64,000 nt of DNA, taken from positions 20,019 to 84,018 of the forward strand of contig CACYTP010000013.1 in assembly GCA_902777385.1 (NCBI GenBank). The letters are read 5' to 3'. The DNA comes from an uncultured bacterium (lineage in GTDB: Bacteria; Cyanobacteriota; Vampirovibrionia; Gastranaerophilales; Gastranaerophilaceae). Positions 36,478 to 45,654 of the stretch are shown here, piece by piece (within the stretch, counting starts at the first letter, position 1; each line of letters begins with the position of its first letter). The translations under genes were made by a program, and so were the position numbers. The notes below the pieces were generated by a model. That model saw nothing but the letters and a program-made list of their open reading frames with translations. It did no database searches and was not told the origin of the DNA.

Positions 36478-36511
36478 AAAAACAGGTGATACATTGGTAT
36501 CACCTGTTTTT
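36478..36511 (-). terminator. Rho-independent terminator of hupB
   Basis: A perfect 15-bp stem (AAAAACAGGTGATAC with its complement, 36478-36492 and 36497-36511) with a four-base loop. It lies 18 bases downstream of the HU gene on the minus strand. Confidence 0.88.
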
Positions 36512-36529
36512 ATAAAATTCAAAATCGAA

Positions 36530-36802
36530 TTACTTAACCAATTCTTTGAATTTCTTACCGGCAGAAAATGCAGGAACTGTTTTAGCAGCGATTTTGATTT
36601 CTTTACCTGTTTGAGGGTTACGGCCTGTTCTAGCAGCTCTTTTGCGAGCTTCGAATGTACCGAAACCAACTAAAGTTACTTTACCGCCTTTTTTAACGGT
36701 TTTTTCAATAGTTTCGATTGTTGCAGATAAAACTGCTGCTGCATCTTTTTTTGAAACCTTAGCTGATTTTGAAATTTCTGCTACTAATTCTTCTTTGTTC
36801 AT
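36530..36802 (-). CDS. hupB: Nucleoid protein HU
   Basis: 90 residues matching HU throughout: MNKEELVAEISKSAKVSKKDA, VTLVGFGTFEARKRAARTGRNPQTGKEI (the DNA-clasping arm) and VPAFSAGKKFKELVK. A dimeric DNA-bending nucleoid protein. Monocistronic, with GGAG upstream and its own terminator. Confidence 0.97.
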   Translation of the reverse strand: MNKEELVAEISKSAKVSKKDAAAVLSATIETIEKTVKKGGKVTLVGFGTFEARKRAARTGRNPQTGKEIKIAAKTVPAFSAGKKFKELVK

Positions 36803-36944
36803 AGTATTCTCCTTTCTTAACTAAACATGACTATTATATACATTATTTCATAACATGCAACATCTTAACATATCGAAACATGCTGTATGCTGTAATTTTG
36901 AAAATTATATTGTTCAAAACCTCTGTTTTAGTTGGATTTTAGCA

Positions 36945-37013
36945 ATAAAGACTGAAGTTTAACAGATAAAATCTGATTGCGAAAAATGAAGCAATTATTT
37001 TAATAAAATAAGC
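36945..37013 (+). pseudogene. Fragment homologous to the downstream helicase-nuclease gene
   Basis: The stretch near 36968-37000 is nearly identical to 41540-41572 inside the UvrD-type gene (both contain AATCTGATTGCGAAAAATGA). The fragment translates as NLIAKNEAIILIK then stop, against NLIAKNEEIILKNKPV in the intact gene. Weaker similarity extends about 20 bases upstream. It is a gene scrap lying 3.4 kb before the complete copy, with the big glycosyltransferase gene in between. Confidence 0.6.
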
Positions 37014-37034
37014 CAGTAGGGTATGTATTTACCC

Positions 37035-37068
37035 TTGACATATAATCTATATGTAATAAGATTATATG
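37035..37068 (+). promoter_or_regulatory. Promoter with overlapping inverted repeat upstream of the RgpF-type gene
   Basis: Consensus TTGACA (37035-37040) with a TAAGAT-like -10 16 bases on. A perfect 10-bp inverted repeat, CATATAATCT/AGATTATATG (37039-37048 and 37059-37068, ten-base spacer), overlaps both boxes and looks like an operator. Confidence 0.45.
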
Positions 37069-37117
37069 TGTAACTATTTCTACTAGTCGGATTATAAAGA
37101 ATGCCGGAGAAAATTTT

Positions 37118-40100
37118 ATGGATGATAAACTGGAGTTGTCATATAATTCAGGGAACAGCACAAACAATAAAAAGAAACGTTGTTGTATATGTGTATTCTG
37201 GGATAAACAGGGAATCGTAAGAGATTATGTAACATACTACATAAAAGGATTACAGGAAGTTGCAGAAAAAGTTATAGTAACAGTAAACGGCATACTTACA
37301 GAAGATAGTCGGGAAAAACTCAAAAATTTGGGCGTACAGGTATTCCAAAGAGAAAACAAAGGACTTGATTTTGGTGCTTGGAAAGATACTATCGCAGATA
37401 TAGGATATTCTGAATTAGCAAAATATGATGAGCTTATAATAACAAATACCACCTGCTATGGACCGATATATCCGCTATCAGAAATGTTTGATGAAATGGA
37501 AGCAAAAGAATGCGATTTTTGGGGCATAACAAAACATCCAAACGACGGATATTGCACTATTGATGGGGATGAAAAAAGCAGAGTTATAGAACATATACAA
37601 TCCTATTTCCTTGTTTTTAATAAAAATGTTATTCTATCCGATACATTCAAAAATTGGTGGGACAATATTGAATACTACAATGATTACAATAAAGTTGTCG
37701 GATATTATGAAACAAAATTGACTAAATACTTTGAGGATGCAGGATTTAAGTCTGACTCTTATATAGATATAAATTTGCATAAAGATTTTACCAGTAACCC
37801 AACGTTATGTCCGGATAAAATTCTCCAAAACAAACATCTGCCACTAATAAAAAGAAAGGCTATCATTCTTGATTATAACATACTAATTGGTTTAAGCCTG
37901 ACACAACATAATAACAAAATACTTCAATATATAAAAGATAATACAAACTATGATATTGATATGATTTATAATGACATAATTTCTACCCAAACAATGTCAA
38001 ATATTAAATCTAACCTGCATCTGAATTACGTTTTACCTTCCGATTATAGTTTTAGTGAACCAAATAATAATCAGAAAATTGCACTGATATTGTATATATA
38101 TTACGAAGATTTGATTGAATATTGCTTCAATTACGCAAAATCTATGCCTGAGGGTTGTGATATATATGTAGTATCATCAAAAGAAAGTACGCTTGAAGAA
38201 TGCAGGAAAAAAGATTATATATTAAAAAATTATCACATTGAATACAGACTGAAAGAAAACCGCGGTCGTGATGTATCCGCATATCTTGTAACCTGTGCCG
38301 ATGTATTTGAAAAATATGACCTTATCTGCTGTATGCACGATAAAAAATCACCTCAGACATGGACTATTTATGGACAAGATTTTATGTACCAGTGTTTTGA
38401 ATGTAATCTGAAAAACAAAGATTATGTTAAAAATATTTTAAATATATTCGACAAAAACAAAAGAATCGGAATGCTGACAAATCCTACGCCAAAATTTATG
38501 CATTTGGCAAGAGATTATTTTTGGGACGAATTAGGTACGAACACTCAAATAGTAAAAGATCTATATAAAGAACTCAATTTAAATATTCCATTTGATAAGC
38601 ATCCTGTTGCTCCGTTTGGTTCAATGTTCTGGATTAGAAAAGATGCCATAAAACCACTATTTAGAAAAAAATGGGAATATAAAGATTTCCCGAATGAACC
38701 GCTTCCGGACGACGGGACAATATCACACGCAATTGAGAGAATATACCCTTCAATTGCACAAGAAGCAGGTTATATGACAGGATGGATTATGCCAAATAAT
38801 TTTGCATCTATATACGCGGATAATCTGGCATACAGACCTACATGTCCCGATAAAAATGAATTTGCATATAATAACCTCTTAGAGGTGTTATTTTCAGTAA
38901 AAAATGATACCGATAACAAACATGCAATTATCACTCTTGCCGATGCTAAAATAAGAATAAAAAGAAATAGAAAAATTAAAAAAAGGAAAAGTGCAGTAAA
39001 ATACAGACTATTAGAAAAATTATTTTCTGTAAAGAATGCCAAGGACAAAAAGCACAAAATTATTACCTTAGCTGGGGTAAGAGTAAAAATCAAAAAGAAA
39101 ATACGCAATAAACCGTTAAATTTATCTTTTGACAGTGAAATAAATGTTATTGTAAAAAACAATCAAAAACCAAGTGTAAATATATTCATGCCTGCTATAA
39201 TCCACTCTTCATTAACTGCAGGACCGCTTGGTATATTATATTTTGCAAAATATTTAATTGGAAAAGGATTTAACGTAAGACTTTTTACATCTTTGTATGA
39301 GCCAGAATGCTTAAAAACAGTATCTGAATTATCCTGTTTATTAGATAAAGCTGAAATATCTACTTTTGATAATACCCCTAAATGTACTATCAAAATTTCC
39401 CCTTATGACATAAATGTTGCAACACAATGGTCAACAGTCTATTCGGTACAACGCATTCTTAAATATTGCAATTGTAAAAAATTCATATATTTTATTCAGG
39501 ATTATGAAAAAATATTTTATGCAAATTCAACAGAAGCAGCATTAGCGTACAATACATATTTAATGGATTATTTCCCAATATTCTCTACCGATATATTAAA
39601 AAATTTCTTCTATGAAAACGATATTGGAAATATAAATGAAAGACAAAAAGAATACTTCGTTTTTAATACCGCAAGTTCTACTTATTTGCCTAATAAAAAC
39701 GAATTTATTGAAAAACATAACCTTATCAGTTCAAAAAAGAAGTTTATCTTTTACGGACGACCATCTACTGCCAGAAACTGTTATAATTTAGGGTTAGCTG
39801 TAATAAAAAAAGCAATAGAAAACAACATCTTATCACCTGATGAATGGGAATTTTATTCCGTAGGGGATAAAAAATTTGTATATTATTTTTCAAAAGATGT
39901 TTACATTAAAGGACTACCTTTTATTTCCCCCGAAGCATATGCATTATCTTTACACACATATGATTTAGGATTATCACTAATGATGTCACCGCATCCATCT
40001 ATGTTACCAATAGACTTAGCTCTTGCAGGAGTTCCTGTCGTAACAAATACATACAAAAACAAGACTAAAGAATCTTTACAAAATATCTCAAAAAATATAT

Positions 40101-40288
40101 ATTCTGCAGAATTATCCGTTGATGCATTAGTGAAAGAAATACAAAATACACTAAAGTATGTGGATAATTACGAAGAACGTTATCAAAACGCAATAGATTC
40201 AAATTATCCCGCTAATTGGAGTAACACATTTGATAAAGCAGACAATATAATAGAATTTATAAACGAACAACAATGTGCAACAAAATAA
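37118..40288 (+). CDS. RgpF/WsaF-type multidomain glycosyltransferase
   Basis: 1056 residues, a fusion of at least three parts. Residues 18-245 match rhamnan-synthesis protein F (CCICVFWDKQGIVRDYVTYYI, VFQRENKGLDFGAWKDTI, ITNTTCYGPIYPLSEMFDEM). A second RgpF-like domain follows at about 325-615 (KENRGRDVSAYLVTC, APFGSMFWIRKDA). Two copies of a 40-residue Lys-rich unit (LFSVKNxxDxKHxIITLA) lie at about 625-705. A GT-B domain at about 705-1045 resembles WsaF (FIYFIQDYEKIFY, KKFIFYGRPSTARNCYNLGL). Probably builds a rhamnose-containing surface polysaccharide. It stands alone, with an operator-like promoter. Confidence 0.83.
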   Translation: MDDKLELSYNSGNSTNNKKKRCCICVFWDKQGIVRDYVTYYIKGLQEVAEKVIVTVNGILTEDSREKLKNLGVQVFQRENKGLDFGAWKDTIADIGYSELAKYDELIITNTTCYGPIYPLSEMFDEMEAKECDFWGITKHPNDGYCTIDGDEKSRVIEHIQSYFLVFNKNVILSDTFKNWWDNIEYYNDYNKVVGYYETKLTKYFEDAGFKSDSYIDINLHKDFTSNPTLCPDKILQNKHLPLIKRKAIILDYNILIGLSLTQHNNKILQYIKDNTNYDIDMIYNDIISTQTMSNIKSNLHLNYVLPSDYSFSEPNNNQKIALILYIYYEDLIEYCFNYAKSMPEGCDIYVVSSKESTLEECRKKDYILKNYHIEYRLKENRGRDVSAYLVTCADVFEKYDLICCMHDKKSPQTWTIYGQDFMYQCFECNLKNKDYVKNILNIFDKNKRIGMLTNPTPKFMHLARDYFWDELGTNTQIVKDLYKELNLNIPFDKHPVAPFGSMFWIRKDAIKPLFRKKWEYKDFPNEPLPDDGTISHAIERIYPSIAQEAGYMTGWIMPNNFASIYADNLAYRPTCPDKNEFAYNNLLEVLFSVKNDTDNKHAIITLADAKIRIKRNRKIKKRKSAVKYRLLEKLFSVKNAKDKKHKIITLAGVRVKIKKKIRNKPLNLSFDSEINVIVKNNQKPSVNIFMPAIIHSSLTAGPLGILYFAKYLIGKGFNVRLFTSLYEPECLKTVSELSCLLDKAEISTFDNTPKCTIKISPYDINVATQWSTVYSVQRILKYCNCKKFIYFIQDYEKIFYANSTEAALAYNTYLMDYFPIFSTDILKNFFYENDIGNINERQKEYFVFNTASSTYLPNKNEFIEKHNLISSKKKFIFYGRPSTARNCYNLGLAVIKKAIENNILSPDEWEFYSVGDKKFVYYFSKDVYIKGLPFISPEAYALSLHTYDLGLSLMMSPHPSMLPIDLALAGVPVVTNTYKNKTKESLQNISKNIYSAELSVDALVKEIQNTLKYVDNYEERYQNAIDSNYPANWSNTFDKADNIIEFINEQQCATK

Positions 40289-40428
40289 CATTTATTTGTT
40301 ATTTACTCTCTCATATTTTGTTTATGTGACCGGAATTGACACACTCATTTGGTATTATAATAATGCAATTTAACAAAAACGGTTAAATGCGGATTTATGA
40401 TATAATTTTAACCAAAAGGAGTAAGATG

Positions 40429-43400
40429 ATGGAATTAAAAACGGAGAATAAAAAGACCCCGAACGAAAAACAGCAGGAGTGTATAGATAATATTTCGGGC
40501 AAGTGGCTTGTATTAGCCGGCCCAGGAACAGGAAAAACTTTTACCATCATTGAACGTATAAAAAATATGTTATCTAAAGGTGTTGAGCCTGAGAAAATCC
40601 TTTGTCTTACTTTCACGGATGCTGCCGCAACTGAAATGAAAAAACGTATTGAGGAAGAACTCAATGTAATATCTTGTGGTGTCCAAATTTTTACATATCA
40701 CGGCTTCTGCTGTGATATTATTGATGAATTTTCTGACGATTTTGAAATCCCGTCTAATTATAAAGTTATTTCTGATCCTATCTCAAAGGCCTTTATAAAA
40801 GAATGTATTGACGAAATTAACCCAAAATATTACAGAACAGAAAAGAATGATCCTTATTTCTACATTAATAAAATAAAACAACAAATATCCTCCATAAAGC
40901 AAAATCGTCTGACAAGAGAAAAATATTTTCAAAATTTAAAAGAAAATCCCGATTGGGAACCTGAAATAGAAAAGTGGCAGTCTGTAATAGATGATGTTGA
41001 GCAGGGACGCAATAAAAGATATAAAAAGCCGCCTTATGACAAAAAAGAAGATGCTGTAAAAAAAGTTGAACAAGCCAAAGAACTTTGGACGTTTTACGAA
41101 CTTTATCAAAGTAAAATGGATTCTCAGAGGTATCTTGATTACAATGATATGATTAATTTTGTACTTGAAAAATTTGAAAAAACACCTTCTTTTTTGTCAG
41201 ATATAGCAAACCGCTATGAATACATTATGGTAGATGAATACCAAGATACAAATAAATCTCAGAATGAAATAGTTTTTGCACTTTCACACGCATTGGATAC
41301 TGAAAATGTATTTGTTGTAGGTGATGACGACCAGATTATATACCGTTTTCAAGGCGCTAAGCTTGAAACTATCGAAAATTATCTTAAAGAATTTCCTGAT
41401 ACGCAAATTATTTGTTTGAAAGAAAATATGCGTTCAACTCAGAGTATTTTGGATGCTTCTCGTGCCGTTATTGCTCAAGATCCTTTGAGTTTGGTAAATT
41501 CTCACAATTTCAAAGACAAAGACGGAAATCCGATAGATAAAAATCTGATTGCGAAAAATGAAGAAATCATTTTAAAAAATAAACCCGTAAGATTTTACAA
41601 ATACACTGATATTATCCAAGAATACACTGAAATCGTAAACGAAATTGAACAGCTTGTTAATTCTGAAGATTGTCCAAAAGATAAAAAAACAGGAGAGAAA
41701 AAACTATCAGAAATTGCAATTTTGACACGCTCGAATGCGGAAGCCCAAAATTTTGGAGAGATGTTAAAAATAAGAAATATACCTTACGAACTTAAAGAAG
41801 GAAAGGATATTTTTACTATTCCTGCTGTTAATGTTCTATATTTCTACATACAGTTTTTGATTAATCCTGAAATGCACTCATACAGAATTTTTGAACTTTT
41901 AGTATCAAAACCTTTTGATATTCATCCGAAAGATTACCAGATTTTGTATGAAGAAGTATCAAAAGGTAAGACTTTTATTGATGTTTTGCGTTCTATTGAT
42001 AAAAACAGGTTTGTTGAGCCTGAAAAATTTGAGAATTTTTTAAAAACTTATGACTATTTAAGAGAATACATGTCAAAGGAAAATATAAAAAGTACTATTC
42101 TCGAAATAGGTTCTAAAACAGGAATTTTTAACTATTATTTGAATACGGAAATTAATCGGACAGAAAGTATTGCAGGTATTAAAAAATTTCTTGATGAAGC
42201 GGAAGGTTTTTCTGAAATATATAAGACAAGCTTTTTAGAAGAGTTTTATAGCTACTTAAAATCTCTTATGGAAGATGAAGAACGAATTTGTACGGATAAA
42301 GCCCCTGTAACATTAAATGCGGTACAGCTTTGTACTTATCACGGTTCAAAGGGACGTGAGTTTGAATACGTTTATATGCCAACTCTTGATACTTATAAGT
42401 GGGAAAGCGGGAAAGCGAACAAACCAAATATTCCGCTTGATATTTCAGAATATAAAACAAAAGACGAATGGGATAATGAAGTTAAGCCTTCTGATTTAAC
42501 AAAACTGATGTATGTGGCAATGACAAGAGCAAAGCATACCCTTAGAATGTCTTATTCGGAAACGATTAATGCTAAGCCGAGAAAGCTGACTAAGTTAATC
42601 GCAAATATACAGGATATATTTGAACATGAATCAGAACCGTTTGAATATGATGAACATTCCTATTGGGAACAAGTAAATCAGCTAATTCTAAAAAAAGACT
42701 ATGATTATAAAAAAGATTTTGAAGAACTTATAAAAGCAAAATTAGCTGACAGAGCTTTCTCTGCTACTGCAATAAATAAATATCTCGCTTGCCCGAGACA
42801 ATATCTGTATGATGATATTTTAGGGCTTAAAACCAAAGACGGAAACCCTAATTTCGTGAGTTACGGTAGTGCAATTCATAAGGCATGTGAAGAAGCAATG
42901 AGATTTTTGATGAATAATAAGACTTATCCTGAGAAAACTCAGGTTATAAAGTGGTTTAAGGATAAATTAGATAAATTGCCTATGGAATCTTATGAACAAC
43001 GCAAGAATTTTGAAGTAAGAGGGGAAAAAGCTCTTGATAATTACTACTGCCAAATTACAAATTCAACTCCAAACCTGATGTACGCACAGGAAGAAAAAAT
43101 AAATTATGAACTTGAGTACGGAACAAAATTCTACGGGATAATAGACAGAGTTGACAAATGTGAAGACGGTACTTTTGCGATTTATGATTACAAGACAGGA
43201 AACAACAAAAACTCCGGCATAAAACCTGACGGTAATCACGAAGATTATTATAATCAAATGGCTTGGTACAAGTATTTTTACGAACAATCAACAGGTAATA
43301 AAGTTTCTGTTACAAAATTTATTTATCCTGAGGATTTTTTATCCAAAAATGAGGGGATAAAATATAGTGATGAAGAAATTTTTGAAGCGGTTGAAAAATT

Positions 43401-43509
43401 CAGAAATGCTGTAAAAAATATAAAGTCTTATGAATTTGAGCCAAGTTATAATGCTAATGTCTGTAAATATTGTTCTTACAAAGATTTTTGCGATATGAAC
43501 AGAATATAA
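40429..43509 (+). CDS. UvrD/AddA-like helicase fused to a PD-(D/E)XK Fe-S nuclease
   Basis: 1026 residues from the ATG at 40429 (AAGGAG seven bases upstream; an adjacent ATG at 40426 is possible). Superfamily 1 helicase motifs: AGPGTGKT (30-37), VDEYQDTNKSQ, VGDDDQIIYRFQGA, and MYVAMTRAKHTLRM. The C-terminal 260 residues are a RecB/AddB-type nuclease with FVSYGSAIHKACEEAM, a GxIDRVD and IYDYKTG catalytic core, and four cysteines placed for a 4Fe-4S cluster (C788, C1012, C1015, C1021). It likely processes DNA ends or acts in repair. Single-chain, unlike the AddAB heterodimer. Confidence 0.88.
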   Translation: MELKTENKKTPNEKQQECIDNISGKWLVLAGPGTGKTFTIIERIKNMLSKGVEPEKILCLTFTDAAATEMKKRIEEELNVISCGVQIFTYHGFCCDIIDEFSDDFEIPSNYKVISDPISKAFIKECIDEINPKYYRTEKNDPYFYINKIKQQISSIKQNRLTREKYFQNLKENPDWEPEIEKWQSVIDDVEQGRNKRYKKPPYDKKEDAVKKVEQAKELWTFYELYQSKMDSQRYLDYNDMINFVLEKFEKTPSFLSDIANRYEYIMVDEYQDTNKSQNEIVFALSHALDTENVFVVGDDDQIIYRFQGAKLETIENYLKEFPDTQIICLKENMRSTQSILDASRAVIAQDPLSLVNSHNFKDKDGNPIDKNLIAKNEEIILKNKPVRFYKYTDIIQEYTEIVNEIEQLVNSEDCPKDKKTGEKKLSEIAILTRSNAEAQNFGEMLKIRNIPYELKEGKDIFTIPAVNVLYFYIQFLINPEMHSYRIFELLVSKPFDIHPKDYQILYEEVSKGKTFIDVLRSIDKNRFVEPEKFENFLKTYDYLREYMSKENIKSTILEIGSKTGIFNYYLNTEINRTESIAGIKKFLDEAEGFSEIYKTSFLEEFYSYLKSLMEDEERICTDKAPVTLNAVQLCTYHGSKGREFEYVYMPTLDTYKWESGKANKPNIPLDISEYKTKDEWDNEVKPSDLTKLMYVAMTRAKHTLRMSYSETINAKPRKLTKLIANIQDIFEHESEPFEYDEHSYWEQVNQLILKKDYDYKKDFEELIKAKLADRAFSATAINKYLACPRQYLYDDILGLKTKDGNPNFVSYGSAIHKACEEAMRFLMNNKTYPEKTQVIKWFKDKLDKLPMESYEQRKNFEVRGEKALDNYYCQITNSTPNLMYAQEEKINYELEYGTKFYGIIDRVDKCEDGTFAIYDYKTGNNKNSGIKPDGNHEDYYNQMAWYKYFYEQSTGNKVSVTKFIYPEDFLSKNEGIKYSDEEIFEAVEKFRNAVKNIKSYEFEPSYNANVCKYCSYKDFCDMNRI

Positions 43510-43627
43510 ACACTGCCTATTCAAATTAAATATAATATTTGTAATGTTTTTACTTTGTTTTAGCAAATTTTATTTTTACGGATTTTGTAATTAGTGTGAA
43601 ACAGATGTTATATATGTGAGGTATTTT

Positions 43628-44005
43628 ATGAAAATTATGAACATTACTTATAAACCCAGTTTCGGTGCTTTAGTTCCGAAATCACAATATAGTGGTGTAC
43701 CCAGACTTAGTCAAGAAACAATAAATCAGATAAAACAGATAAGAGAGATTATAAGACAGCGTGAAAAACAAATAACTGATATTGAAAATCAAATTTCAAT
43801 GACATCGGATTCCGGTCATAGACTTCAATTCTTAAAAGAAAAGCTGCAAATGTATAATAACAGTAAATCGTATCTTGAAGGTTTAATTGGAACGATACGA
43901 AAAGAAGGTACCGTAAGAGCAGATGTACATTATGATGACAGCAGTGTTCTTAACGAACAAATAAAAGTAATGGCAAGAGAAATTGGCGAACCTGTGATTT
44001 ATTAG
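43628..44005 (+). CDS. Small coiled-coil protein with N-terminal PSFGA motif
   Basis: 125 residues; GTGAGG precedes the ATG at 43628. The first 20 residues read MKIMNITYKPSFGALVPKSQ and share the short N-terminal [ST]FxG/A motif seen in other proteins of the window. Residues 30-90 form a charged coiled coil (REIIRQREKQITDIENQI, LKEKLQMYNNSKSYLEGL). No known domain. Isolated gene. Confidence 0.62.
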   Translation: MKIMNITYKPSFGALVPKSQYSGVPRLSQETINQIKQIREIIRQREKQITDIENQISMTSDSGHRLQFLKEKLQMYNNSKSYLEGLIGTIRKEGTVRADVHYDDSSVLNEQIKVMAREIGEPVIY

Positions 44006-44225
44006 TTTGGTGAGTGTACTGTGCATACACATATAGATTGATATATTATAACAGTTAGTATAACTTTTTTATGTGATGAGTACTGGAAACAGACCCAAAA
44101 ATCTGATTATATTAATACCTAATATAGTATTGCAATTATCACAAATATCATATAAACAAACCAAGTATAATTGTATAAAATATTATATAATATACCAATA
44201 GTAAAAAATATTGAGGAAACTATAT

Positions 44226-44885
44226 ATGGTAAGAAATTCAATGTTATATAACATGGTTGGTAAAAATGAAAAAATTTTTTGGAGTAGCAAACCTGACTTA
44301 AAATGTTTTATAATGGAATCAATTTTTAATCCTATGTTACCATTTGCAATCGTATGGGGATTGTTTGATTCAATGTTTATAACAGTTTTTATAGCAGGAA
44401 ACAGTCATATGCCAAAAGAAGTTGCCAATTTTGCTATTATACCCTTATTAGGATTTTTTGCTTTACATTTAATGCCTGTTTGGATATATCTGGCAGGAGT
44501 TATATTCTCATTTATCAAATATAAACACACTGAATTTCTTGTAACAGATAAGGGAGTTTATTGTTCAGGAGGATTATTTGCACAAACATTTGAACATAAA
44601 CCTTTTGCAGAATTGTCTCACATAAATATTCATAGAGGTATTATAGACCAAATATTGGGAGTCGGTGATATTGTGCTTACTTCAAATCATGATGGTTATA
44701 ATACCAGAGAAAGTCATTCTTTATTCAGAGGTATAACAATCTGCGATATTCCTGATTATCAAAAAGTATATAATATTATAAAGCAATTACAAACAGATGT
44801 GTATTCTGATACAATGTATCCTAATGATTTAAGACCAAAAGAAAATCACGGATATAATACGGAGTACCGAGGTTTAGATTTGTAA
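44226..44885 (+). CDS. Membrane protein with bacterial PH (bPH2/YdbT-like) domain
   Basis: 219 residues; GAGG lies before the ATG at 44226. After KNEKIFWSSKPD come two membrane helices (about 35-62 and 75-105). The C-terminal half is a PH-like fold: HTEFLVTDKGVYCSGGLFAQTFEHKPFAELSHINIHRGIIDQILGVGDI. This matches PH-domain membrane proteins (COG3402/3428 style), probably a lipid- or envelope-sensing scaffold. Co-transcribed with the next small gene (1-base gap). Confidence 0.75.
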   Translation: MVRNSMLYNMVGKNEKIFWSSKPDLKCFIMESIFNPMLPFAIVWGLFDSMFITVFIAGNSHMPKEVANFAIIPLLGFFALHLMPVWIYLAGVIFSFIKYKHTEFLVTDKGVYCSGGLFAQTFEHKPFAELSHINIHRGIIDQILGVGDIVLTSNHDGYNTRESHSLFRGITICDIPDYQKVYNIIKQLQTDVYSDTMYPNDLRPKENHGYNTEYRGLDL

Positions 44886-44886
44886 T

Positions 44887-45330
44887 ATGAACAAAGATTT
44901 TGCGATAATTATCATTATAGTATCGGTAGTATTATCTTTTTTTGTTTGGAATTCTTTTATGGATAAGTATGTAAATTACTCAAATAGTTTACCTGTATAT
45001 GAATGTAATTATACTCGGGGTACAGCAAAAGTTAGTGATGTATTTAGACCAGATGATTTTAATGAATGTGAAATCGTTAAACATTTGCCTTTTCTTACTT
45101 CAGTTTACGAGCATTGTTCAGAACAATATAATAATCTAAAACAAATGTATGAAGAAGGTAAGTGTTCAAAAATCTACTCTAAAAAATTAAAATATGATGC
45201 CGGATGGTGTGAAATTAGTTACACAATCAAAGATGGAAAAGTGAAAGAACGAGGTGGTAGTTCTTCAGACTTAAATGAATATCAACGTAAAACATGTTCC
45301 AACGAATTAAGAAAGCAAATTTTTAAATAA
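44887..45330 (+). CDS. Membrane-anchored Cys-containing small protein, unknown function
   Basis: 147 residues. One N-terminal hydrophobic helix (about 5-23) followed by an extracytoplasmic domain with six cysteines, which probably form disulfides. No family recognised. Its ATG is one base after the stop of the PH-domain gene, with no site of its own, so translation is probably coupled. Confidence 0.6.
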   Translation: MNKDFAIIIIIVSVVLSFFVWNSFMDKYVNYSNSLPVYECNYTRGTAKVSDVFRPDDFNECEIVKHLPFLTSVYEHCSEQYNNLKQMYEEGKCSKIYSKKLKYDAGWCEISYTIKDGKVKERGGSSSDLNEYQRKTCSNELRKQIFK

Positions 45331-45357
45331 AAGAGAGCCCCTATCGGAACTTTCTTT

Positions 45358-45376
45358 TAATGGCGGGAACGACGAG
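45358..45376 (+). repeat. Direct repeat of the tRNA-Asp 3' end (att-like, distal copy)
   Basis: TAATGGCGGGAACGACGAG, 19 bases identical and in the same orientation as 46448-46466, where it covers the tRNA-Asp CCA end, acceptor 3' strand and part of the T stem. The repeats bracket 1.09 kb with only the fic gene inside. Confidence 0.65.
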
Positions 45377-45511
45377 CGGATTTGCGGACGGATGACACGA
45401 AGTTAGTCCGGATAGCGAGGAAATTGAGCAAACTTGAACCGTAGGTTCTATTGCGAAACTTTCCGAGCATGGAGCAAATCCAAGACAGGCGAGAAGAGCC
45501 GAGTCGTCCAA

Positions 45512-45536
45512 CAAAAAAGAACCCATAAAGGGTTCT
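45512..45536 (-). terminator. Rho-independent terminator downstream of fic
   Basis: AGAACCC/GGGTTCT hairpin (45519-45525 with 45530-45536), followed on the minus strand by six T. It is 118 bases beyond the fic stop. Confidence 0.65.
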
Positions 45537-45654
45537 CTTAAAATGGCTGGGTTGATGCATCAAGGTTTGAACTCTTTAAAAAATTTTATGAACACTTGAG
45601 TGATACCCCAACAAAAATATTTTATTATATAGCCACAATAAATGTAGCATAATA

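Larger units (their letters stand above)
45331..45654. other. Gap with GC-richer segment, tRNA scrap and palindrome
   Basis: About 320 bases without a convincing gene. 45361-45510 is clearly richer in G+C than its surroundings. It opens with a copy of the tRNA-Asp 3' end (45358-45376). A terminator for the fic gene lies at 45512-45536. After it, TGGCTGGG leads to a perfect 12-base palindrome TTGATGCATCAA (45552-45563). On the minus strand this segment reads GAGTTCAAACC...AACCCAGCCA, like a damaged tRNA 3' end. Two antisense frames here are not credible proteins. Confidence 0.5.

Noticed and set aside
36392..36673. 93-residue plus-strand frame across the hupB 3' end
   Set aside because: Antisense to hupB and its terminator.
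45341..45563. Two overlapping minus-strand frames of 61 and 68 residues
   Set aside because: They cover tRNA-derived and GC-rich junk with a terminator inside, and no ribosome-binding site.
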